DNA of 35,087 nucleotides from a virus. The notes beneath the pieces are model-generated. The model was not told where the DNA came from and ran no database searches. It worked only from the letters and a program-made list of their open reading frames with translations. The stretch spans positions 1 through 35,087 of the IMG/VR virus record IMGVR_UViG_3300038701_001938, one strand, 5' to 3'. Both the position numbers and the translations under genes were made by a program. Every line of letters begins with the position of its first letter. Within the stretch, counting starts at the first letter, position 1. This document shows, in pieces, positions 12,429 through 20,259 of the stretch.

Positions 12429-14050
12429 CGGCGGCAGAGGCCCATTGGGACTATTCGAGCTCTCCGACGGCGTGGGATTTCCGGGGCAACCGGGATTTCG
12501 CGTCGTTCATTATCGGGCCTGTCGGATCCGGTAAGTCGGTCCCGCTTCTGCAGCGGATCCTCGAGCACGGCCGGGAGCAGATGGCCTCGCCCGACGGGGT
12601 GCGGAGATCCCGGTTCGCCGTGGTCCGGAACACCATGCCAGAGCTTCGATCGACGACGGCCGTGACATACGACCAGATCTATCCGTCGGACCATTTCGGC
12701 GATATCGTATGGCGCTCGCCGGCCACGCACATGATGCGCGTCAACGACTGCGAGATCGAGATCAACCTGATCGCGCTCGACAAGCCGAAGGATGTCAAGA
12801 AGCTCCTCTCGCTCGAGCTGAGCGGCGCGGCCTTCAACGAAATGCGCGAGGTTCCTCGATCCGTGGTCACGCGAATGACCGAGCGGGTCGGCCGGTATGG
12901 GCTGAACGAGCGGCCCTCGACGTGGCGCGGGATCTGGGGCGACAGCAACCCGCCCGATACCGATCACTGGCTCTACGACTGGCACCACCAGAACACGCCG
13001 GCGGGCTATTCGTTCTACACCCAGCCGCCGGGCGTCCTCGAGGTCGAGCCCTATCGCGATGGCGTGGTCGTGATCGACGAGAATTTCCCGCAATGGCAGG
13101 GCGTCAAGATGCGCTCGGCTGTCGTGCGGATCTGGTGGAAGGGCAAGGTCCAGCCGGTCGAGTGTCCTATCGAGATTATCCACGCGGCCGAACGGCAATG
13201 GATCGTCAACCCGTTCATGGAGAACCTGCCGGCGCTCTCGCGTGTCTCGGCCGGGGATAACCCGCTCGGCGGCCGGAGCTACTACGGGCAGGCTCTCGCC
13301 GGCAAGACGCTGCCTGAGATCCGAAGCTACCTGCAGGGCGTCTATACGTTCGTGCTCGAGGGGCGCCGCGTGGTGCCGCAATACAATCCGCAGGTTCACG
13401 GCGTCGATCGGCTGCCGGTGATGGAGGATCAGCCGCTTCTCGTCGGGATGGACATCGGCGGCGGCACGCTGCAGCCCTCGGCGCTGATCTTCCAGAAGCA
13501 CCCGCGCGGCGTCTATCTCTGCCACCGCGAGGTTGTGTGCTTCGATATGGGCGTGCAGCGGTTCGGCGAGCTCCTCGCGGAAACGATTGTCAAACACTAC
13601 CCCGGCCACGCGGAGAAGGGGCTGGTTTCGACCATGTGGGGCGACCCGGCCGGCGAGAAGCGCGACGAGATATTCGAGACGGCGAGCTTCGATTACCTGC
13701 GATCGACGCACGGCTTCAAGGTTTTCGCGGCGCCGTCACAGGATCCGAAGATGCGGGTCGCGGCGCTGTCTGGCCCATGCGAGCGGATGATCGATGGCAA
13801 GCCCGGCATGCTGGTCAGCAAGCCCGGCTGCCCGATGCTACACAAGGGGCTGCAGGGTGGGTGGCATTACAAGCGGGTCGAGGTCAGCGGCGAGGATCGG
13901 TTCCAAGACAAGCCGAACAAGAACGAATATTCGCACGTTTGCGACGCGGCCGGATACGGCCTGCTTGGCGCCGGCGAGTTCTTGAAGCTGGGCGGCCGCA
14001 CCCAGCACGACGAGACGCCGATGGTTGCCGATGGTGACTTTGATCCTTGA
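12425..14050 (+). CDS. Terminase large subunit (541 aa)
   Basis: ATP-driven DNA packaging motor and headful or site-specific nuclease. Walker A is GPVGSGKS at residues 31-38. The Walker B-type strand is LELSGAAFNEM, with E139 as catalytic glutamate and asparagine 138 in the usual aspartate place, as in related podophage terminases. The C-terminal RNase-H-like nuclease has D343 in GMDIGG, D407 in GDPAGEK and D507 in HVCDAAGYG, a complete acidic triad. Length is normal for the family. The start overlaps the previous gene. There is no intein or break. Confidence 0.95.
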   Translation: MTAAEAHWDYSSSPTAWDFRGNRDFASFIIGPVGSGKSVPLLQRILEHGREQMASPDGVRRSRFAVVRNTMPELRSTTAVTYDQIYPSDHFGDIVWRSPATHMMRVNDCEIEINLIALDKPKDVKKLLSLELSGAAFNEMREVPRSVVTRMTERVGRYGLNERPSTWRGIWGDSNPPDTDHWLYDWHHQNTPAGYSFYTQPPGVLEVEPYRDGVVVIDENFPQWQGVKMRSAVVRIWWKGKVQPVECPIEIIHAAERQWIVNPFMENLPALSRVSAGDNPLGGRSYYGQALAGKTLPEIRSYLQGVYTFVLEGRRVVPQYNPQVHGVDRLPVMEDQPLLVGMDIGGGTLQPSALIFQKHPRGVYLCHREVVCFDMGVQRFGELLAETIVKHYPGHAEKGLVSTMWGDPAGEKRDEIFETASFDYLRSTHGFKVFAAPSQDPKMRVAALSGPCERMIDGKPGMLVSKPGCPMLHKGLQGGWHYKRVEVSGEDRFQDKPNKNEYSHVCDAAGYGLLGAGEFLKLGGRTQHDETPMVADGDFDP

Positions 14051-14114
14051 TGTTGACCGCCTGCCGGTATACGGTTTTCGCCACGCACCGAACGAAACAA
14101 GGGGTTTAGCTGAA

Positions 14115-14309
14115 ATGCCCAAGAACGACGTTGACCGCATCAAGGTAGTCATGCCCAAGTGGCGCGACCACTTAAAAGATGTGGAAAAACAAAGGCTTGC
14201 GATCATTGAAGCCCGCCTAGAGCGCAAAGAAAAGACGATAATGGAGCTTGCCGCCGAACGGCGGGCGCTCATGCGTCGGTGCATCATGCGATCAAGGAGA
14301 GCAAAATGA
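14115..14309 (+). CDS. Small basic coiled-coil protein (64 aa)
   Basis: Start at ATG 14115 behind AAGGGG; the frame is open upstream but overlaps the terminase gene. Basic, helical (KQRLAIIEARLERKEKTIME) and ending in an Arg cluster. Codon use is AT-richer and GATC-poor compared with flanking genes, which suggests a recently inserted accessory gene. No function recognised. The 64 bases before it hold a TTGACC but no matching -10 at a normal spacing. Confidence 0.6.
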   Translation: MPKNDVDRIKVVMPKWRDHLKDVEKQRLAIIEARLERKEKTIMELAAERRALMRRCIMRSRRAK

Positions 14310-14635
14310 TTGACCCAATGGAAGAAACCACCCGCCGCGCAGATCTGGAAAAGTGCCGGATTATCGATGTCAAATTCGCCAGTTATTGCGCGATGGTTTA
14401 CGGGGTTGCTCCAGACAAGCTGCCACAGACCCAGCTCCGCGAGGTTCGCAATGCGTTCTTTGCCGGCATGGTGCTTTATCAGGGCGATGTTCTGTTCAGC
14501 GGCGCGGGGGATCCGGATCTCGAGGAGGAGCGGGACGAAAAGATCTCCCGATACACTCAACGGATTGCTGACGAGCTCGAGGCATACGCCGAGGGCGAGC
14601 TGGCAAGATTGATGCCGACGGAGGGCACGGCATGA
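14306..14635 (+). CDS. Hypothetical protein (109 aa)
   Basis: Start at ATG 14306 behind AAGGAG, overlapping the previous stop. The N-terminal half is mixed (CRIIDVKFASYCAMVYG) and the C-terminal half acidic and helical (DEKISRYTQRIADELEAYAE). No family recognised. It lies in a run of small genes between terminase and portal. Confidence 0.67.
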   Translation: MIDPMEETTRRADLEKCRIIDVKFASYCAMVYGVAPDKLPQTQLREVRNAFFAGMVLYQGDVLFSGAGDPDLEEERDEKISRYTQRIADELEAYAEGELARLMPTEGTA

Positions 14636-14934
14636 CCGACGCGAGCCTGATATTCCCAGCGCGGGATCTGCCCAGCCGGACCCCGATTGCCGAGCGCCAG
14701 AAGCTATACAAGGCCGGGCAGGCCACATGGCCCGAACCGCTTCTCGGAACGACGTGCCGGGACTGCGTGTTTTTCGATCAGAGCTTCGACGTGATCGCCC
14801 CCAAAAGCGCAAGCAAGGGCTTTGGAAAGTGCCGGCGCGCGGCGCAAATGCAGGGCGGTCGATGGGGTGTCCGGATCGAGGCTCGTTTCATGTCGTGCGC
14901 GGAATTCGCAATGGAGGATCGCGAGGATGTCTGA
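14632..14934 (+). CDS. Four-cysteine protein (100 aa)
   Basis: The start overlaps the previous stop (ATGA). Cysteines occur in TTCRDCVFF, GKCRRA and MSCAEF, a spacing that could hold one zinc. The central GRWGVRIEARF has strand character. I recall similar four-Cys small proteins in phage accessory regions, without a known role. Nothing ties it to packaging apart from position. Confidence 0.66.
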   Translation: MTDASLIFPARDLPSRTPIAERQKLYKAGQATWPEPLLGTTCRDCVFFDQSFDVIAPKSASKGFGKCRRAAQMQGGRWGVRIEARFMSCAEFAMEDREDV

Positions 14935-15172
14935 CGGCTTTTCTATGATCGTCGGCAACGGGGCCGAAACCCGCCGGATGGCCGAGCAGAGCTTTCGCGA
15001 GGCGTCGGTCGAGCTGCCCGAGGGGTATAGCTCGGTGGGGCTGGCGATCGCCGCTGACAGCATGGCAGGAGCCAATGCTTCGTCCCGGCTTTTCATCACC
15101 GGGCCAGACGTGCCGGCGATGTTCTGGGATGGCTCCCAATGGGTGCGGGTGATCGACGATCTCGATGGCTAA
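14927..15172 (+). CDS. Hypothetical protein (81 aa)
   Basis: Start at ATG 14927, overlapping the previous stop by eight bases. The sequence has alternating strand-like parts (VGLAIAADSM; RLFITGPDVPAMFW) and an aromatic C-terminus (DGSQWVRVIDDL). No family recognised. The stop overlaps the nuclease start. Confidence 0.62.
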   Translation: MSDGFSMIVGNGAETRRMAEQSFREASVELPEGYSSVGLAIAADSMAGANASSRLFITGPDVPAMFWDGSQWVRVIDDLDG

Positions 15173-15614
15173 GCGGCGGCCGAAATACGAAACAGCTCGG
15201 GACCGTGCGCGAGAGCGTGCGGTTCTCGACGTTCTGGCCGAGAAGTGGATCTGCGAATACCGCGTCGCCGACGATTTCGCGAGCTATGATGCGATGCTTT
15301 TCCGCGATGGCGTTCTGCGCGGGCTGGTCGAGATCAAGTGCCGGGAAATGGCAATGGCCACCTATCCGACGCTGCATATCTCGAAAGCGAAGATCGACAA
15401 GCTGATCGCGACCTGCACGGGGCTCAACCTCAAACCCTTGCTTGTCGTCTCGCTATGGGATCGGATCCTCGGGCTCACGCTCGATCCCGATGGCTACCCG
15501 GTCGAGAACGGCGGCCGCACCGATCGCGGGGATCCCAAGGATCTCGAGCCAGTCTATGCAATTCCGTGGCCAGCGTTTAAGCTGGTCGCCACCAAAGGGG
15601 GGAAGGCGCCATGA
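15165..15614 (+). CDS. PD-(D/E)XK-type nuclease (149 aa)
   Basis: Small predicted endonuclease. The active-site pattern is D42 in ASYDAMLFRDG followed by E56-I-K58 in LVEIKCR, the standard PD-(D/E)XK spacing. A basic N-terminus (MAKRRPKYETARDRARER) could bind DNA, and a core strand LKPLLVVSLWDR follows. Similar small nucleases resolve branched DNA, and this one sits between terminase and portal, so trimming recombination intermediates before packaging is plausible. It may instead attack host DNA. The start overlaps the previous gene by eight bases. Confidence 0.75.
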   Translation: MAKRRPKYETARDRARERAVLDVLAEKWICEYRVADDFASYDAMLFRDGVLRGLVEIKCREMAMATYPTLHISKAKIDKLIATCTGLNLKPLLVVSLWDRILGLTLDPDGYPVENGGRTDRGDPKDLEPVYAIPWPAFKLVATKGGKAP

Positions 15615-16147
15615 CCGACCACAACACCGATCCCGTTCTGGATCTCTCGAAGGAGACGCTCCTGCGCGCCTGCAAGGGCGACATCCGCAAGCTGCCCTCG
15701 TTCATCGTTCACGACGACGACGCTTGGCCGTGGTTCAACTCAGTGCGGCCGGCGAAGGGCAAGATCCACATGCGCCGCTCGACCTTCAATCGCGTTGTGG
15801 CGCCGCAGGTGCCGGTCAAGCCGGGCCTGTTCGTGCGAGCCGATGCGCAGGAATTCACGATCGATCTCCGGGTCGATCAGCTCGAGGGATCGAGCGACAT
15901 CGCCAGCGCCGCGCCAGACGCGAAAAACCACGACACGGCCCGGCGCGTTGCCGTGGCTGACGAGGCCGGGCGCCTGCCCGACGAGGAGGACTATGGAACG
16001 CAGATTGTGGAACGATCTCCGGGGCGGGAAGTCGACCGGGACGATCTTGAGAGAATTGCGCGAGATCCCGAGAAGCGAGGCATTGGCAGCGCCGTATTTT
16101 CTGGTGTCCGCGACACAGAGCCCGATCCAGTGGGGGATGACGATTGA
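15611..16147 (+). CDS. Hypothetical protein (178 aa)
   Basis: Start overlaps the nuclease stop. The N-terminal ~110 residues (LRACKGDIRKLPSFIVHDDD; PGLFVRADAQEFTIDLRV) have normal phage codon bias. In the last ~50 residues third-position GC falls to about 54 percent by my hand count, where an overlapping gene starts at 15993 in another frame. The C-terminus is acidic and looks disordered. Function unknown; possibly a head-associated protein from its place before the portal. Confidence 0.66.
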   Translation: MTDHNTDPVLDLSKETLLRACKGDIRKLPSFIVHDDDAWPWFNSVRPAKGKIHMRRSTFNRVVAPQVPVKPGLFVRADAQEFTIDLRVDQLEGSSDIASAAPDAKNHDTARRVAVADEAGRLPDEEDYGTQIVERSPGREVDRDDLERIARDPEKRGIGSAVFSGVRDTEPDPVGDDD

Positions 16148-16445
16148 CGATCGATGGATCTTCGGTTGGGCGGTCCTCGAGGATCCGGTGCCCGGTCGCG
16201 GGTGGTTCGTCGCCTACGCCGGCGAGGGGCTGTCAAGCCCGTTCCAGATCCGGCCGATGCTGTCGCGGTTTCAGGATCTCGCGCGCCTCGGGCCGTTCGA
16301 CGAGCTCCGGGCGTGGATCGTCGCGGGGGCCGAGCGCGAGGAACGATTTGCCAAATGGTTCGGGTTCGAGCTAGATTGCGGCCCAGCGTCAGGTTACAGC
16401 CCGACAGGGCGAGACATGAACCTTTGGCTATGGAGACGGGAATGA
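15993..16445 (+). CDS. GNAT-like protein overlapping the upstream gene (150 aa)
   Basis: Start at ATG 15993 is preferred because a strong GAGGAGGA lies directly before it, and the frame keeps about 73 percent GC at third positions in the overlap. A later ATG at 16137 would give 102 residues with no long overlap. The C-terminus (ERFAKWFGFELDCGP, then GRDMNLWLW) resembles the end of small phage acetyltransferase-like proteins encoded before the portal in several podophages, where some are called internal virion proteins. Catalysis is not evident from motifs. Confidence 0.6.
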   Translation: MERRLWNDLRGGKSTGTILRELREIPRSEALAAPYFLVSATQSPIQWGMTIDDRWIFGWAVLEDPVPGRGWFVAYAGEGLSSPFQIRPMLSRFQDLARLGPFDELRAWIVAGAEREERFAKWFGFELDCGPASGYSPTGRDMNLWLWRRE

Positions 16446-16645
16446 GCGGAGTTTTCGGAGGCGGCAGCAACGGCGAGCAAAAGAAAGCTCGCGCACAGGC
16501 CCGCCGGCAAGAACAGCGGGCAAACCAGCAAGAACAGCGAGCCCGGCAGACCGCCGAGCGCGGATCAGTCGGCGGTCGAGGGCGCGGCCTTTTGGTCGGG
16601 CGTCTCTCGAAGGTTCTGCCCACCAACCTCGGCGGCGTCGAATAG
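16442..16645 (+). CDS. Small pre-portal protein (67 aa)
   Basis: Start overlaps the previous stop. The protein begins MSGVFGGGSN, continues with a Gln/Arg/Ala-rich helix (ARRQEQRANQQEQRARQ) and ends GRGLLVGRLSKVLPTNLGG. A short protein of this layout is regularly found just before the portal in podophages and may be a minor virion or assembly component. The portal ATG follows immediately after the stop. Confidence 0.68.
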   Translation: MSGVFGGGSNGEQKKARAQARRQEQRANQQEQRARQTAERGSVGGRGRGLLVGRLSKVLPTNLGGVE

Positions 16646-18265
16646 ATGGCGCAATGGTCCGAAGAAGAAGCCGGGCGGCACATTCGTCGGGCCAAGGATG
16701 ATAAGGCGGCCTCAGACGAGATCTATCGCGAGGCCGTCGAGCTCACGTTCCCCGATCGGGAAAACTGGACAAAGCAGAAAGAGGGCTCCGACAAGAGCGG
16801 TTACGCTTGGGACAGCGCGCCGCAGGTCAACGTGATCCGCGCGGCGAACCGGCTGTCGTCGGATTTCACGCCGCAGTTCGTGCCGTGGCTCGAGATCGGG
16901 CTCGGCCCGGCTGCGCAGAAAATGCCCGACGGCGCGTTCACCGAGGCGACCGGCAAGACGAAAGACGAGGCGAAGCTCGAGCTCGAGGCGACAACGGCGA
17001 TCGTGCAGGCGATCTTTCAAGGGCCGGGCTTCCCGACCGCCTCAAACGAGCTCTACATCGATTGGCATTTCGGGCAGGGCGGCATGCAGATCATGCCGAA
17101 CGACGACCCGCTCGACAGCCCGGTTCAGTTCTCCTCGCTGCCGCTGTCGCATTTCTACGCATACGAGGGGCCGAACGGGAAACTCGATCGCTGGTTCTTC
17201 TGGCACGAGAAGCGCGTCGACGCGATCCAGCAAGAATGGCCCGACGCAAAGCTGTCCGATCAGCTGGGCGAAATGATCGCCGAGGCCAAAGAGGGCAAGA
17301 AGCGCACGGCGAAGCTCTGCGGCGTGGTCTATCGGGACTATGACGAGAAAGATCGGCAATTCCGATACGAGGTTTTCCACGTCCACTCGAAAGGGTGCGA
17401 TCGGATTGTCCAGCGCCAGACCCGCACGCCGCCCTATGTGACGCCGCGCTATGCCAAGTTGCCCGGCGAGAACCGGGGGCGCGGGCCGGTGCTGTTCGCG
17501 ATCCCCGACATCCGGACCGCGAACAAGATCGTCGAAATGACCCTGCGCGCGGCCGCGCTGGCCGTCTCCGGGGTCTACACCGTCACCGAGAGCGGCGTGT
17601 CCGGGCCGGTTCGCATCAAGCCGCTGGCCGTCATGAAAGTCCGCTCGAACGGCGGCGCCAATGGCCCGTCGCTGCAGCGGCTCGACACGCCCTCGCAGAT
17701 CGATTTCGGCGAGTTGCTCCTTGAGAAGCTGCACGAGAACATCCAGAAAGTGATCGGCGATAACAGCCTGCCGGCCGAGGCTGGCCCGATCCGGACCGCA
17801 ACCGAGTTCATTCAGCGATCGCGCGAGCTGATCGCGGATCAGGCCGGCGGGCTGGGGCGGCTCTATGCCGAGTTTATCATTCCGTCGGTGCAGCGCGTGG
17901 TCGACATCCTCGAGAGCAAGGGGATGCTGCCCACGGATGGCTTGAAGATCGACCAATTCCTGATCGAGGTCCGCATGCTCTCGCCGATGGCGAAGGGCGA
18001 GGCCATGTCGGAGGTCGAGAACGTCGTGCGGTTCATCGAAATGCTCAAGATGCTGGGCGGCGACGAGGTTCTCGCGCTCGAGGTCGACGTGACCAAGGCA
18101 ACGGAATTCATTGGCGATCGCATGAACGTGCCGCACGCGATCCGCAACTCGCAGAAAAAGAAGGCTGAGCTCATGAAGAAATACGCCGCAGTTGGCGCGG
18201 CCGAGGCCGGCGGGGATCCGGCGGTCGCGGAGCAGTCTGTAGAGGATCAAATGAATGAGCGTTGA
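16646..18265 (+). CDS. Portal protein, head-tail connector (539 aa)
   Basis: T7-type head-tail connector, which forms the dodecameric ring at one vertex through which DNA enters and leaves. Length is typical for the family. Recognisable parts are the N-terminal helical region with YAWDSAPQVNVIRAANRLSS and the central clip/stem region (YRDYDEKDRQFRYEVFHV). The late region around GPIRTATEFIQRSRELIADQ is conserved in this family. It follows the terminase cluster and precedes scaffold and capsid, as expected. The stop overlaps the next start by eleven bases. Confidence 0.9.
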   Translation: MAQWSEEEAGRHIRRAKDDKAASDEIYREAVELTFPDRENWTKQKEGSDKSGYAWDSAPQVNVIRAANRLSSDFTPQFVPWLEIGLGPAAQKMPDGAFTEATGKTKDEAKLELEATTAIVQAIFQGPGFPTASNELYIDWHFGQGGMQIMPNDDPLDSPVQFSSLPLSHFYAYEGPNGKLDRWFFWHEKRVDAIQQEWPDAKLSDQLGEMIAEAKEGKKRTAKLCGVVYRDYDEKDRQFRYEVFHVHSKGCDRIVQRQTRTPPYVTPRYAKLPGENRGRGPVLFAIPDIRTANKIVEMTLRAAALAVSGVYTVTESGVSGPVRIKPLAVMKVRSNGGANGPSLQRLDTPSQIDFGELLLEKLHENIQKVIGDNSLPAEAGPIRTATEFIQRSRELIADQAGGLGRLYAEFIIPSVQRVVDILESKGMLPTDGLKIDQFLIEVRMLSPMAKGEAMSEVENVVRFIEMLKMLGGDEVLALEVDVTKATEFIGDRMNVPHAIRNSQKKKAELMKKYAAVGAAEAGGDPAVAEQSVEDQMNER

Positions 18266-18581
18266 CCCGTTTCAAGAGCTCATGAATGTCGCCTCGGATC
18301 CGGCGTTTCGTGATCGCATCGGCGAGATCCGGTCAGAGGTCGAGCTCGATCTCGAGGATCAGGTGACGGCCGAGGTCTATCTCGCCTGCTTCTCGACGCC
18401 GGCCGGCCGCGCGGTTCTGGCAGATCTCTACAACCGCTATGCCAACGTGTCCCGGTGGGTGCCGGGCGAGCCCGAGTTCTCGGGATACTATCGCGAGGGA
18501 ATGGCCCAAGTGGTCTATGACATAGCGGAAAAAGTCGAAGTTGCAGCACAAGGAGATTTGGACGATGGCAACGAAAGCTGA
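18255..18581 (+). CDS. Bbp19-like phage protein (108 aa)
   Basis: Residues ~45-100 (CFSTPAGRAVLADLYNRY, then YYREGMAQVVYDI) match the small Bbp19-type domain found beside portal and scaffold genes in podophages. Its role is unknown, though its constant position suggests head assembly. The protein is acidic, with no membrane segment. The start overlaps the portal gene and the stop overlaps the next gene by 17 bases. Confidence 0.7.
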   Translation: MSVDPFQELMNVASDPAFRDRIGEIRSEVELDLEDQVTAEVYLACFSTPAGRAVLADLYNRYANVSRWVPGEPEFSGYYREGMAQVVYDIAEKVEVAAQGDLDDGNES

Positions 18582-18960
18582 GATTGCAGACGAGATCACG
18601 GAGATCACAGGCGAGCCGATCGAGGCTGGCGAATACTCGAAAGAGGAGCTCGAGGCGAAGCTCCACGAGATCAAGGGCAACCTTGATCCCGTCGCCGAGA
18701 CCGAGGACAAGCTCGAACAGCTCCGACAGCCCGGCGGCGTGACGCGCCGCAAGGTCAATCGCGGATCCACCCGGCGCCTGCATCGCGCGCTCGAGGAGGC
18801 CGAGAAGGCCCTTGCCGAGTTCGAGAAAGAGGTCGACCTGCAGGCATATGTGACCGACGACGAGGGCAACCGGGTCGACGATCTGCCGCTGGTCCATGCT
18901 GTCCGCGAGGCCCGGCAGCTGTTCCGCGACGGGATCAACGAAATCACCAACCCGGCCTGA
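18565..18960 (+). CDS. Hypothetical head-region protein (131 aa)
   Basis: Start at ATG 18565 behind AAGGAG. Helical and very charged, with coiled-coil character (LHRALEEAEKALAEFEKEV) and an N-terminal part (EIADEITEITGEPIEAGEYS) that could be a small SAP-like or HeH-like helical unit. It lies between the Bbp19-like gene and the scaffold. Virion or assembly function is inferred from position only. Confidence 0.64.
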   Translation: MATKAEIADEITEITGEPIEAGEYSKEELEAKLHEIKGNLDPVAETEDKLEQLRQPGGVTRRKVNRGSTRRLHRALEEAEKALAEFEKEVDLQAYVTDDEGNRVDDLPLVHAVREARQLFRDGINEITNPA

Positions 18961-18995
18961 TACTGTCCACGCGCCAAGCTAGAAGGATCTAAGAC

Positions 18996-20042
18996 ATGAA
19001 ACCCGAATGGATGAAGTTTCTGCCCGTGTTCTCGCCCGCTGACGAGGGCGGCTCGGGCGGTGGAGACGACGGGGCCTCTCCCCCAGCAGGCGACGGCCAG
19101 CAAGGCTCCGGAGAGGGCGAAGGGGGAAATTCGCCCGACGGCGGCGGGCAGGGTGACGGCGGCGATGGGACTGGCCGCCAGCCCGGCTCGTCGTCAATTC
19201 TCGATTACGCGCCCAAGGGCGGCGATGGCGGTGACGGCGGCGATGGCGGCGATGGCGATGGCTGGAAGCTGCCCGAGGGCCTCGACGTTCCCGAGCACCT
19301 GCGCGGCGCCTCGGCCGAGGACACGCTGCGAAAGATGGCCACGGCCTACAAGGGCGCGCGGCAAGAGCTGTCGACCCGCAAGAAAGAGGACGGCGTTCTC
19401 GAGGGGGCGGTTCCAAAGGATCTCGACGGCTATGAAATCACCGGCGAGGATCCCGACGATCCCATTTTCAAGGATCTGACCAGCGAAGAAAGCAAGCCCA
19501 TTGTCGATGCGTGGCGCAAGGCCGCCCTCGAGCTCGGCGTGCCCGATGCGACGTTTTCCAAGTTCATGCAGATGGGCGTTAAGAACATGCAGGAGGAGGG
19601 GCTGAGCATTGCCGCGGATCCGGCCGAACAGACGCGGATCAACGGCGAGGCTGAAATGGAAGCCCTGCAAGAGGCGGTCGGCAAAGAAGGCGCCGATCAG
19701 ATGCTCCGGCAGATCGACAAGTTCGCGCAGGACATGGCGCAGCGCGGGGTGCTGCAGGATCAATCCGATGTCGAGGAATTCGCGCAAATGGTCGGCACGT
19801 CCAAGGCGCTGCAGATCATGAACCGGATTATCGTCGCGGAAATGGGCGAGAAGCCGATCCCCCGCGCCGATGGTGTCGAGGGTGCTCCGACGATCGAGGA
19901 GGCCTATCAGATGCAGAGCGAGGCTTACAACATGCCGCCGGGATCCGATCGCGAGGCCGCCGTCGAGCGTGCCGACAAGGCCCTCGAGCGGGCGATGGCA
20001 AACAACTCGACACCGGGGCAAGTTCGGTCTAGAGTGCTCTAG
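18996..20042 (+). CDS. Scaffold / capsid assembly protein (348 aa)
   Basis: T7-type scaffold: directs capsid shell assembly and then leaves. The N-terminus is a long low-complexity acidic Gly/Asp-rich tail, including a GGDGGDGGDGGDGDG run encoded by 9-bp repeats near 19219-19262. It is followed by LPEGLDVPEHLRGASAED, a segment common in podophage scaffolds. The rest is helical and ends with a basic-acidic coiled region (VERADKALERAM), the likely capsid-binding end. It lies directly before the capsid gene, separated by terminator and promoter. Confidence 0.82.
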   Translation: MKPEWMKFLPVFSPADEGGSGGGDDGASPPAGDGQQGSGEGEGGNSPDGGGQGDGGDGTGRQPGSSSILDYAPKGGDGGDGGDGGDGDGWKLPEGLDVPEHLRGASAEDTLRKMATAYKGARQELSTRKKEDGVLEGAVPKDLDGYEITGEDPDDPIFKDLTSEESKPIVDAWRKAALELGVPDATFSKFMQMGVKNMQEEGLSIAADPAEQTRINGEAEMEALQEAVGKEGADQMLRQIDKFAQDMAQRGVLQDQSDVEEFAQMVGTSKALQIMNRIIVAEMGEKPIPRADGVEGAPTIEEAYQMQSEAYNMPPGSDREAAVERADKALERAMANNSTPGQVRSRVL

Positions 20043-20087
20043 CGGCGAGAGTGGTCGCTTTCATTGGAAACCTTCCTGTCAACTAAG

Positions 20088-20116
20088 CCCCCGGCCATTG
20101 CGTCGGGGGTTTTCTT
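20088..20116 (+). terminator. Rho-independent terminator before the capsid gene
   Basis: Stem CCCCCGGC / GTCGGGGG (20088-20095 and 20102-20109, one G-U pair), loop of six, followed by TTTTCTT (20110-20116). Good intrinsic terminator for the transcript from the terminase-scaffold unit. Its U-tract overlaps the -35 of the next promoter. Confidence 0.85.
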
Positions 20117-20143
20117 GACAAGAGGTCGCGTCTCGCGGATAGT
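20115..20143 (+). promoter_or_regulatory. Sigma70-type promoter for the capsid and tail genes
   Basis: -35 TTGACA (20115-20120), 17-base spacer, -10 GATAGT (20138-20143). The -35 is perfect. It starts a transcript with a leader of about 110 bases before the capsid ATG, which has GGAG upstream. The rest of the gap 20043-20259 shows only a short CGCC/GGCG hairpin and no gene. Confidence 0.78.
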
Positions 20144-20259
20144 GCGGCACTAGATGCAGACCCGCGAAGGATCGGCACCCGGCGCCCTCGAGGCGATCTA
20201 GGCCCGCTTCCCTCAAGGCCCTCGATCTAATCAATCGAAACCTTGTTGGAGAATGGCAA

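Noticed and set aside
12800-12845. Terminase Walker B with Asn before Glu as a sign of a broken motor
   Set aside because: The catalytic Glu is present and NE at this place is usual in related podophage terminases.
12374-13711. Long minus-strand open frame (445 aa) opposite the terminase large subunit
   Set aside because: The plus strand has complete terminase motifs; the antisense product is Arg/His/Asp-rich shadow sequence.
14051-14114. TTGACC at 14053 as a fourth phage promoter
   Set aside because: No -10 at a 16-17 base spacing and no conserved leader; TATACG is only nine bases away.
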